Of a stretch of DNA of 64,000 nt, positions 9,001 through 17,000 are shown piece by piece (the first letter of the stretch is position 1; the number at the start of each line of letters is the position of its first letter). The stretch covers positions 4,320 to 68,319 of the forward strand of contig CAZCAI010000007.1 in the NCBI GenBank assembly GCA_964496595.1. The letters run 5' to 3'. Position numbers and translations under genes: made by a program. This DNA comes from JAAAOZ01 sp964496595. Its GTDB lineage: Bacteria; Chloroflexota; Anaerolineae; B4-G1; SLSP01. A model generated the notes under the pieces. That model saw nothing but the letters and a program-made list of their open reading frames with translations, had not been told where the DNA came from and did no database searches.

Positions 9001-10550
9001 GTCAGGTCGTGGGCCTCGATGTTGCCATCGCAGTCCCAGAACATAGCCGACCCCGCGTTACCGGCGAGTGTCACGTTCTCGAGCACAGGATGGATGCCGA
9101 CATAATGGAAGTCGATCCCGCGTGTCTGATACACCTGCGTGCCCTGGTGTCCGTTATCGCTCAGGTTCACATCCGTCAGCGTGGGGTAGATGTCGCTGGG
9201 GCGCGTGATACCTCGCACCCCAGCGTGACCATTGCGGCTGATGTTACCGCCCTCCCAGGTAAGCCGCAGGGTGCTGCTCCGACCGGCGTCCAGGTAGACG
9301 CCACCCTGACCGTTGTCGGTCACATCCACATTTGTTAAGGTGAGGTCTAGGGTGTCTTCAAAGCCGGCCGCGATCACCACGCCATCGTCTGCGTTGTGGT
9401 GGATGTGGCAGTTCCGCACCTGGGCGTCGTCGGTGTTGATCTCCAACCCGCCATCTCCGTAGTTGCCGTCTTCGGCGTAGCTGATGTCGCAGTGATCCAG
9501 GCGCAGCGTGCTGCCCTCCTTGGCCCAGATGCCGTACCAGTACTGGCCCGTGTCGCCGCCCGCGGCCAGTTGGGAGGTGAAGGTGATCGGCTGGGTGATT
9601 GTCCCCTCGGCGATCAGGCTGCCCCCGCTCTCCACCGCGATGCCGTAGCTAGAACGGAAGTCCAACAGCGTGCCCGGCGCCACGGTCAAGGTGCTGGTGG
9701 GCACCGTGAGCTGACAAACGGTGAAGCCGCACACAAAACCGTAGTTGGTCCCGCCCAAAGTGACATCCTGGGTCAGCGTTCCGCCAAAATCGCCGATGAC
9801 AACCTCATCCCGGTCGTTGCCGCTGAAGGTGAGGTTGCTGTAATTGGGCTGCATGTTGATGCTATCCTGGTAGATGGCGTACCCTTTCCCATCCCCGGCC
9901 ACGTTGCCTGCCACACGAACCGATTCGATCTGGGGCGTGATGCCCTCGCCCTCCAGGTAGATGCCTTTCATACTGCCCGAGATAACTTCACCGCTGCGCA
10001 GTTCCACGTCGGCGTCCTCCACGTCGATCTGGGCACGGCCGTAAAGACTCAGCGGGGCGTTGAAGACGCCGGAGCCGGCGTAGCCCACGAAGAAGTGTTC
10101 CAATCGCCCCACACTCCCCGGTTGGAAGACGATGCCGTACCAATCGCCCGCGGCCCCGCTGCTGGCGCCGTCCTCGTTGGTGTCGCCGCCGTGCTCATCG
10201 TCGGCCAGGCTGGTGAAAGCGACGGTCTCCGTCGGCGTCCCTTGCACGTCCAGCGTGCCCGCGACGATGAAGGCGCTGCTGTCACCCGCAAACTTGATGA
10301 CAACGCCCGGCTGCACCGTCAGCGTGACGCCAGCCGGCACCTCCACGTTGCAGTCCGTGGCCGTGTACACGTTGCCCGTGCTCCACGTCGTGTCGGTCGT
10401 GATCTCGCCGCAGGCGTCGATCACGGCCAACGGCTGCGCGCTCAAAACCTCCAGCGGGGAATGGTTCAACAAGAACATCCCCCCAACCAGGACGACCAAC
10501 AGTCCGATACAGAATCCACACATTTGAGTCTTACTTCGCCTGGACATCAT
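6021..10550 (-). CDS. Large secreted beta-helix surface protein 1
   Basis: The protein is 1509 residues from the ATG pair at 10550, placed after AAAGGAGATGA. It has a signal-anchor or signal peptide (about 11-38). A long right-handed parallel beta-helix follows (repeats such as NCHIHHNADDGV, to about residue 800), then a cysteine-rich segment (about 1000-1125), a DUF11-like repeat beginning AKDPNAIYGPAGDLLP (about 1155-1275), a cadherin-like Ig domain (about 1290-1370) and an SbsA-type Ig domain (about 1377-1495). It ends in LYLPLVLRQ. Its first 56 residues are identical to those of the 14097-18617 protein, which has the same architecture. It is probably displayed on the cell surface; ligand unknown. 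The open frame continues upstream to 11063 through repeat DNA, which I consider non-coding. Confidence 0.85.
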   Translation of the reverse strand: MMSRRSKTQMCGFCIGLLVVLVGGMFLLNHSPLEVLSAQPLAVIDACGEITTDTTWSTGNVYTATDCNVEVPAGVTLTVQPGVVIKFAGDSSAFIVAGTLDVQGTPTETVAFTSLADDEHGGDTNEDGASSGAAGDWYGIVFQPGSVGRLEHFFVGYAGSGVFNAPLSLYGRAQIDVEDADVELRSGEVISGSMKGIYLEGEGITPQIESVRVAGNVAGDGKGYAIYQDSINMQPNYSNLTFSGNDRDEVVIGDFGGTLTQDVTLGGTNYGFVCGFTVCQLTVPTSTLTVAPGTLLDFRSSYGIAVESGGSLIAEGTITQPITFTSQLAAGGDTGQYWYGIWAKEGSTLRLDHCDISYAEDGNYGDGGLEINTDDAQVRNCHIHHNADDGVVIAAGFEDTLDLTLTNVDVTDNGQGGVYLDAGRSSTLRLTWEGGNISRNGHAGVRGITRPSDIYPTLTDVNLSDNGHQGTQVYQTRGIDFHYVGIHPVLENVTLAGNAGSAMFWDCDGNIEAHDLTATGNGADVLETGCDINGGRQWDLGDVGIPISVTDDINILTDGLLSLRPGTTLRFDKNQYDGATTLRVNSNANLYAVGTADEPIVFTGAEPEPGYWQGIGASYGGAGVVLHHCEIAYGGGGSSGYASLDVRGNSVASPSPVSIQNCDIHDSASKGVRFKYVTEMPTFRYNRVHDNAEEGLVNDDAPDLDARHNWWGDASGPYHPTLNPDGTGDEVGDHVIFYPWLSAPTTGAEALGEMIVSTGAPKLISPGEGVDYAIQYLNEMTTTVAGGVLMLQLPFACTYIDGTHDAVYWPDRHQVIWKLGDVEPGDQDYVSARVRFHWGLPVDYTDGTFTHFAGENYNAAAFDVAEYRAYESPQLRVTDIDYLSESEFAGIRGDHADLESLYQAALAEGFEYLSAARITFHDGRRVWNAAMRTPDRQYGRILSLTDADEVLASTVGGGQLVVNDMLGGLTTSLTTRSYEWEGSWIPADNALLAVNSCDENRCFANCMIKAKSWGAVAGKMMGLVTWVIPPVGAVWTGYQIYDEVATYQECKQACEADTSSHCCKPGDVRWAPTGIEQQCAQYSCDAVGTWRPAPTIIEKCGFGERCVAGKGAASGCVECEEDLLAAAFTPVSVASVDAVCATSASMKNCSELTVRRAKDPNAIYGPAGDLLPDDVVTYTITYENEGAGRAYGVYVVNELPEAFDAGTLTFVHGGGAYLTNTREIFWSVGELGPKGDPDSEGAITYTVALTGGVPSGTVVSNQAVVYFPSVPEETPTNSWVNLVSPLAAIPQDLTTDYEVPLSITLSGREISGLPLTYEVVEEPHGGALTGTAPNLTYTPVENFTGVDGFTFRVSNGVTTSQAAQVYITVTPDGDTTPPEVTWTNPAADAEDIVASSTPLFTDTVGPAYSPVILIGVSEPLSGTTVSSATVTLARVGGTDAPISAHFDEGLRQIVVSPRAALTPGDYEVTVGAPVADLAGNPMTAHTASFTIVADEAPAYTLYLPLVLRQ

Positions 10551-10831
10551 TTCATCTCCTTTTGTGATTTGGGATTTCAAAACAGCATCGTTCGCTTGGA
10601 TACGGATTACCAAAGAGGAAGAGGTAAAAGTCAAGAGATCGCCGGCTGTGAACATGAGCGAGGTAATGATTGAGACGAGGAAGCGCGCCGGTACGCTTGA
10701 CGTAACCAAACTGCTCGCAGATCCTATCCTGGACGGGTTAAGATATAAGATAAAGGAGGCTGCGAACTGTGCGCAAGCCCCCTTTTTGATCTTGATGACG
10801 TACGCCCCCATCTCGGTTGCGTCGCGATTAT
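10357..10831. repeat. Segmental duplication, copy 1 (5' end and upstream region of surface gene 1)
   Basis: In register with 18424-18901 (offset about 8067 bp) and about 90-95% identical. It includes the codons for the shared 56-residue N-terminus and the upstream region with a GC-rich hairpin (about 10760-10795, stem GGGGGCT/AGCCCCC type). The homology resumes at 10989 after the MITE and runs to 11302. Confidence 0.9.
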
Positions 10832-10982
10832 GGGTCTTTTGGATTTTGCCGGGCAACCCCTCATTAGCCCTAAAAGCAGCCAAGAATTGCGTGTTGGTGG
10901 GGATCACAGACCTTTTTCGCGTCGTTACGGGGTTGTGGGTGGGAGTGATATGATTGCACCCGGCGAATTCCCGAAGAGCCGT
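10832..10982 (+). mobile_element. MITE family copy 2 (151 bp) with identifiable empty site
   Basis: Flanked by GATTAT (10826-10831 and 10983-10988). The duplicated locus has the uninterrupted sequence GTCGTGATTATATACAAG with a single GATTAT at 18896-18901. This shows insertion with a 6-bp target duplication. The ends GGGTCTTTTGGATTTTGCC and the complement of CCCGGCGAATTCCCGAAGA match at about 16 of 21 positions. Confidence 0.88.
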
Positions 10983-11186
10983 GATTATATACAAGTGTAC
11001 CACATCAGGGAGGTAGTTTTCAAGCATGTGCAAGAATTGATGCGCGCTGCAAAATATAGCCATGACTTGGGCAAAAATTCAGAGAACAAGCCCCGCCCGG
11101 CGATTTGACCATTTTCGAGTTTCTCAGTACAGTCGGAGATGAGATTGGCCCAACACCTATGGGAGTCTATCTAAGGGAGGAAAGAG

Positions 11187-11302
11187 ATGCCACACAACGA
11201 AGAGTTCCCGTCGCCGGAGGCGACGATGGCGTTGCTGAAGGGGCGGCGCAGCATTCGACAGTACACGCCCGACCCGGTATCGGACGAGGTGCTGGAGGCG
11301 GG
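11187..11302 (+). pseudogene. Truncated nitroreductase gene (5' fragment)
   Basis: This copies the first ~45 codons of the intact nitroreductase at 19100, including the ribosome binding site region (AAGGGAGGAAAGAG) and the start MPHNEEFPSPEATM. A 12-bp in-frame deletion removes codons around VLAQVLEAG. Homology stops at about 11302 and the 120-bp repeat follows, so the catalytic part is gone. Confidence 0.88.
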
Positions 11303-11308
11303 GCCAAC

Positions 11309-11428
11309 AGCAGGATCAAGGCGAATAGGGTTACACATCGTCGCTTATTCATAGGTTTTCTCCTATGTTCTAATGTTCTGTCGTTCAAGCGCAAGCTCGG
11401 TCAGCCGGCTAATCCGACGGCGCGCCCC
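11309..11428. repeat. 120-bp direct repeat, copy 2
   Basis: Copy of 5894-6013. It carries the start region and signal-peptide codons of the 5185-5937 gene (MNKRRCVTLFALILL on the minus strand) but no downstream gene. On one side it joins the nitroreductase fragment; on the other it supplies the last codons of the small lipoprotein gene. Confidence 0.9.
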
Positions 11429-11588
11429 ACAGCCGCACCGTGCCATCCAGAGTGGCTTCTTCCGTGAGGGTGACTTCGATCACGACATCCGTAGGTTCGA
11501 TCTCTGGGTCAGCGGCCGGGCCGGTCAGGGCGCAAGCCGGTGAGAAAAGTATCAACAGCGCGATTAACAGTTTGGTTCCGTTCTTCAT
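11409..11588 (-). CDS. Small lipoprotein-like protein, 3' end replaced by repeat DNA
   Basis: A 59-residue protein starting at 11588 after AAGGAGAC. It has a hydrophobic leader with a possible lipobox (LFSPAC, Cys near residue 20) and a short acidic tail. The last residues (about GAPSD) and the stop lie within the 120-bp repeat, so the gene probably once continued and was cut by the rearrangement. It may be a remnant. Function unknown. Confidence 0.55.
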   Translation of the reverse strand: MKNGTKLLIALLILFSPACALTGPAADPEIEPTDVVIEVTLTEEATLDGTVRLWGAPSD

Positions 11589-11689
11589 GGTTAGTCTCCT
11601 TGTAGAGATAGTTCTGAACGGATGAATTTCATACGCCACTTCCAGGTGGGGAGGGGCGGGCTGATGCGCCCGCCCCTCCCCAGTGGCGG

Positions 11690-13966
11690 CTATTGCCTCA
11701 GCACCAATGGCAGGAAGACGTCGTAACGTTCAGCTTCCCAGATTTGGAACTGTCGTGTCGCTGTGAACACCCCGCCGCAGTTCTCTGCACGCTGCGTGAT
11801 CGTGTACGTATCCGTCATACTCCATTGATACGTCGCCTGTTCCTCGCCCTGTCCAGCTACAGGATCGGGCGTCCAGGTGTAGGTGATTGGCGTGGTAGCT
11901 TCCGTGGGCGTGATGATCGCCTGGAAGGTGTATTGGGTATCAATGAACAGCGATCCCGTGGTGTCCAGCGGTCCTTTGATGCCTACGCCGGTGAGCGGCG
12001 CAGGGCAATCGATATCGAACGGCGTCAATTCCAGATCAAGGTCGGTCACTTCCGGCGGCACGCCGACCACCGGGCTGACCAACGAGCTGTAGCTTTCGGC
12101 CTCCACCTGCACGTACCAGCATCCCTCGGAGACATCCCAGCCATAGTAACCGTCATCATCGGTGTATTGATAGGATGTCGCTGGTGCGATAGGGGGGTTC
12201 TCGGGATTGGCGATCATACCCTCATCGACCGGGGCCGGCTGGCTCCAGGGTTCGCCTTCCGCCTTGGAGAGGTTGGATTCACAGGTGTTGGGACGGTCAT
12301 CGGTGGGGCCGGTGCGCGGCTTCCAATCCGGCACGTAGTAGAGCGTCACCTTGGCCCCCACCACCGGCTCACCGCTCTCGGCGTCCGTGATGAAGCCGCT
12401 GGGATCATAGAGCGTGATATAACCGATGGTCTCTTCGTTCGCCGTGCCATCACACGTGTAGGAGACCTCAAGGGTGGATGTCTCGACATCATCGGCAGGA
12501 ATGGTGGTTTGATACAGATCCTGGCCTATGTGAGTCATTGTATAGACCGCACTGGGCCAGCCCCAGACCATCAGCGACAATTGAACATCCGTCGGGGTAG
12601 CGCCGGCGGGACAGGTGATGGGGAGGGTGACCGTGATGGGACTGACGTCGCTACGGAACTGCTGGATGTTTGCGGTGCCGTCAGGATTATAGGTCACCGT
12701 GCCGCTGCCGGGATCGATCTCGCTGGCCGGCGGTAGCGGAGCGCTCAGGATGGCATCGATACCGGTGCGGATCGCGCCCAGCGTGACGGTCACGGGGGTC
12801 GAATAATCCTTGAAGAACGCATTGTCGTAGTACTGCGAGGTGTACTGGCCCGCAGAATCCACGAAGTGTACTCGATAGTCGATGTCCTGCCCCAGGCCGC
12901 CGAACTGGTAGCTGCCGTCCGCGATGGTGCGGGTGCGCGAGACCACCAGCCATTCCTGTCCGAACTCGCCGTGGAACTCGTCGCCGCCCAACGCGCGATA
13001 GAGCGTGACCTGGATGTCGGCGATCGGGGTTGTGTCGGTCAGGGTTACGCTGCCGCTGATGCCGCCCAGTGGCTGGTCACAGATGATACCGGTGCCTTCA
13101 TACTCGAGCCCCGCAAGCCAATCAGGGACTGGCCCTGTAGCCGGCACACACCAGTCGGTGTTATAGAACATAAAAGGGCTGCCAAAGTACCAATCGTCCT
13201 GCCCCAACGCAGTGAGGCCGGCGAGAAAATCGGGCATAGGGCCGGACAGCGGGTTATCGTGCAGGTAGAGCTCCGACAGCGCGGTCAGACCGCCGAAGGT
13301 ATCGGGCAATTCAGGCAACTGGTTGCCGTCCAGGTACAGATACTTTAGCGCAGCGAGATCACCGATGCCGGGTGGTAAGCTGGTCAGCATATTGCGGGAC
13401 AAATCTAGCCAACGTAAGTTGCTGAGGTTGCCGATGGTTGATGGTAGATTGGTCAACAAATTGTTGCTTAGGCCCAGAGACCATAACTCGCCAAGATCGC
13501 CGATGTCAGCTGGCAGGCTGGTCAGTTGGTTGCTAGCCAGGTAGAGATCCTCTAGCGCCTCCAGGCCACCCATTTGAGACGGCAAGCCGGTCAACTGATT
13601 TTGCTCCACCCCGAGGCCTGTCAGCGCTGTGAGGTTCACGATCTCGTCCGGTATCACCCCATTCAGACGGTTGGAGTGTAACGATAGGTGGGTCACGTTG
13701 CCGCCACCATCACACGTGACACCATACCAACTGCACGGCGTCGTCGTCTCCAGCCATCCGTCGTTGCCAGTCCAATTTTCGCCATCGGTGGCGTTGTACA
13801 GCGCCACCAGCGCCTCGCACTGGGCCACAGGCATCCCATCGGTCACCGTGTTGCAATCGAAGTTCGTCTGGGCCTGTACGGGAGACACAGGTGGGCCCAG
13901 CCCCGTCATTACTAGAGCCAGCAGCACGGTTAAAGCGAACAGGTTTGTGCATAGTTGCTTGTTCAT
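11690..13966 (-). CDS. Secreted leucine-rich-repeat protein
   Basis: The 758-residue protein starts after AAAGGAG and has a signal peptide ending near VQAQ (residue 33). A plant-type LRR cap follows (CEALVALYNATDGENW ... CSWYGVTC, about 49-85), then about seven 23-residue leucine-rich repeats (about 90-245, e.g. LYLASNQLTSLP). After these come a Cna-B-like or carboxypeptidase-regulatory-like beta domain (about 300-385), a beta-rich region, a second such domain near residue 505 (TDAESGEPVVGAKVTLYY) and a final PKD-like region. The tail is VFLPLVLRQ. It is probably an extracellular adhesion or recognition protein. It lies between the two beta-helix giants, on the same strand and with the same tail. 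Confidence 0.85.
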   Translation of the reverse strand: MNKQLCTNLFALTVLLALVMTGLGPPVSPVQAQTNFDCNTVTDGMPVAQCEALVALYNATDGENWTGNDGWLETTTPCSWYGVTCDGGGNVTHLSLHSNRLNGVIPDEIVNLTALTGLGVEQNQLTGLPSQMGGLEALEDLYLASNQLTSLPADIGDLGELWSLGLSNNLLTNLPSTIGNLSNLRWLDLSRNMLTSLPPGIGDLAALKYLYLDGNQLPELPDTFGGLTALSELYLHDNPLSGPMPDFLAGLTALGQDDWYFGSPFMFYNTDWCVPATGPVPDWLAGLEYEGTGIICDQPLGGISGSVTLTDTTPIADIQVTLYRALGGDEFHGEFGQEWLVVSRTRTIADGSYQFGGLGQDIDYRVHFVDSAGQYTSQYYDNAFFKDYSTPVTVTLGAIRTGIDAILSAPLPPASEIDPGSGTVTYNPDGTANIQQFRSDVSPITVTLPITCPAGATPTDVQLSLMVWGWPSAVYTMTHIGQDLYQTTIPADDVETSTLEVSYTCDGTANEETIGYITLYDPSGFITDAESGEPVVGAKVTLYYVPDWKPRTGPTDDRPNTCESNLSKAEGEPWSQPAPVDEGMIANPENPPIAPATSYQYTDDDGYYGWDVSEGCWYVQVEAESYSSLVSPVVGVPPEVTDLDLELTPFDIDCPAPLTGVGIKGPLDTTGSLFIDTQYTFQAIITPTEATTPITYTWTPDPVAGQGEEQATYQWSMTDTYTITQRAENCGGVFTATRQFQIWEAERYDVFLPLVLRQ

Positions 13967-14096
13967 TATCTTACTCCTTTGTAAGGATAGTTCTTGGGTA
14001 GTTGCGTGAGTTGATTGTAACTTCGGACATTGATAGAAAAAGCCCCTTTCATCCAGGGAGGGGCAAGCGCATCAACCCGCCCTGCCCCAGGAACGG

Positions 14097-17000
14097 TTAT
14101 TGCCGCAGCACCAGCGGCAGGTAGATGTAACGATACGGCGACTCGCCCGTGTCGAAGTCCCACACGTAGTCTTCTGCCAGCGGATTGCCCGCCAGGTCGG
14201 TGACGCCGGTGGTCACGCGGGCGGTGTAGCGCTGATTCTCCGGCAGCGGCGCGCGCGGGTAAGCGAGGATGCGCTGTGCAGCCGGATCGTAGGCCGCGTG
14301 TAAGACGAGGTCTTCCCTCGCGCTGCCGCCAGATAAGGTCACGGTGTTGCTGTGTACTGTGGCCGGGTCGAGCGGCTCGGAGAAGCCGATGAGGGTGCCC
14401 GGCCCGTAGAGCGAACCAATGTCGTCGGTGAAGATCTCTGTGGCTGCTGGTTGTATGGATGCGCCATCCGCCGGGAGCGTCCACAGCACCGTGGGCGCTT
14501 GTGTATCGCCTTCGGGCGTGACCGTCACGTAGACCTGCGCCGGGCTGCTGTCCATCGTCCCGTTGTTGGCGACGAAGACGAAGCGATCCGGCCCGGCGTA
14601 ATCCTCCATCGGCGTGTAGGTGAGGTCGGGCAGTGTGCCCGAAAGGACGCCGTAGGCCGGTTCCTCCACGATGCGATAGGTAAGCGGCGCGGACGAGACC
14701 TCCCGCCCTGTCAACGTGACCGAGACCGGCGTGGCGTAGGTGGTGGTGAGCGTCTGCGGTTCGGCGACGGCGGGCTGGATCATGTGGACGAGCACGCTGG
14801 TGGGCGTCTCTTCGGGCACACTGGGGAAGTAGACGACGGCCTGGTTGGTGACAATCGTGCCGCCGGGCAGGTTATCTTGCAAGCGCACGGTCAGCGTCAC
14901 TTCGCCGGTCGCGCCCGGCTCGCCGGTGGGATCCAGTTCGCCGATGTCCCACACGATCAGCCGCACGTTGGGGAAGTATTCGGCGTTGGAGCCGAGTTGG
15001 AGCGTGGTGTCGTCGAAGGCATCGTGCAGGTGATCGGTGATAAAGACGCCGTAGGCCGGCGCTTCACCTACATTCTCGTACTCGATGAAGTAGTCCACCC
15101 ACTCACCGGGCAGCAGGTCGCCCTCCGGCCCGTGCTTCTCGTTGGGGTCGCGGGCCACAAAGGATTGCGCCCCCTGGCAATCGCCGCCCTCTCCGTCGCT
15201 AGAGACGCAGCCTGTGCCGGGCATACAACACTCGCCAAAGGCGCAGAACAGGTATTCCGGCTTGGAACTGTAGCACCCGCTCTGGCAGCGCCATACAGTT
15301 CTGGTTGCCGGCGCGCCGAAAAAGCGGAGGCCGCTTCTGATCAATCCTTGATCGCAGGTGATGAGATCGTTTGTACAGTCGTTGCTGTTGGGGTTGCCCG
15401 CGCACTGGGCCAGACATTCGGTGGCGTCCATCAATTCGCCCAGACCGGGAATGTCGGTAGCATCAACGGCTTCATTCTTCACTCTTTCAGCGCAACGTGC
15501 CTTGGCCTCCGGCGTGCCCGTCCGGAGCGCGGTGGCGCAGGCACGAGCTGTTCTCGCTGCGCTGAAAGGCTTTTGGAGTTTGCTCATAATCGCATTGTAC
15601 GCTACTTTGTTGATACAGTTCCGCACGCAGCAGCCCGCGCCGCCGCTCGTCGCGCACGCGGCGGCACTGAGCGTGGTACCGGGCCAGGCCGCGCCGTTTT
15701 CCAAATCCCAACTGCCCCAAAACGTCGTTGCTTCGGTGAGCATATCATAGTGCATCCCGCCGGTTGTGTCCTGCACCGTGTAATGATCCGGCCCAAACGT
15801 GGTCGCGCGCGCGTTGCCGCCGCGCGAGATGATCGCCCGCAGCCAGGGTTCTTGTTCGCGCAGCACGATGGCCTGGGTCAGCACATCGCCGTTGCTCAGG
15901 CTGATGCGCTCGGCGCTGGCCCACATATAGCCCTCGGCCAGCGCCTGATCATAGAGCGTCGTCAGGTCGGCGTTGGTTGCCAGATAGGCGTCCCATGCGG
16001 TCTGGGTGAGCGACAACGTCTCCGTTGCCGTCAGCGGCGTATAGGCGTGGTACGGGGCGGCGTCCAGCAGCTCGGTGTTGAAGTTATCGCCCACCAGCAG
16101 CGCGACGACGCGGTCGATTTGTCCGTCAGGAATGCCCCACTCGAATTGCACGCGCACCCAGACGCGCCCACTCGTGTCCGGTTCGAGGTCGCCCAGCTTC
16201 CAGAAAACCTGATGCCGCTCCGGCCAGAAGATACTGCCGTCGCTGGATCCTTGCAGCGTTGCCAGGCCGGGCAGCGTGGCGATCAAGACGGCGTTCTGCA
16301 CCGTTTCGGTCAGGTGATGAGCGTAGTCCAGCGCCCACAGCGTGGTCTGTCCGGAGGCCATCTGGCGCGGGCCGAGGATGTCAACCTGGACGCCGCTCGG
16401 CGGGATCGGCGATTCGGTCAGCCAGGGCGTGAAGAGGACGTTGTCACTCACCGAGACGCCCTGCCCGCCGGGGTTGAGCGTGGTGTGCTTTGGCCCGCTG
16501 CTGTGCCCCCACCAGTTGTAACGCGCGTCCAGAGGCGGATCAAGCGTGCTTGCGGCTGATACGCTGCTTCCAATGCGGCTGTTGCGGATGATATGCTCCC
16601 CGGCGACGCCGGCGTAAATGCCCTGACCCCAACTTTCACGGAGCGTGCAATCTTCGACGCTCACCGCGCCGGTCGTGCGGATGTCGAGCAGGGGGATCAT
16701 GCCGCCAAAGTCCTGATCACGCCCGCCGTAGGCGATTTCGCAGTGTGCTAACGTGATGGTGCTGGTGTGGACCAACGTAATATTCCCCCATCTACCGGGG
16801 ACATTGTCCAGCCCCACGAAGCGAATGGGATGTTCCGGCGTTCCCACCGCGACCAACCGACCATTGCCCTGCACGTCAATTCTGGGGGTATACGCGGCGG
16901 CGACCCTACCCAGGCGCAGGGTCACGCCCGGCGCCAGCGTGAGCATACCATCGTTCCGTATACCCGGGCTGGCATCCCTGGCAATGAAGGGAAGATTGGG

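Noticed and set aside
6915..9338. Long frames antisense to the surface proteins (also at 14352-16559, 24855-26726 and 50403-51572)
   Set aside because: They mirror the real genes on the other strand; high GC keeps antisense frames open, and they lack ribosome sites and recognisable domains.
10551..11063. N-terminal extension of surface protein 1
   Set aside because: It crosses the MITE and duplicated non-coding DNA; the proper start at 10550 has a good ribosome site and a signal peptide.
11105..11467. TTG-started frame (also at 19018) overlapping the nitroreductase start
   Set aside because: It is out of frame with the nitroreductase and present twice only because the DNA is duplicated.
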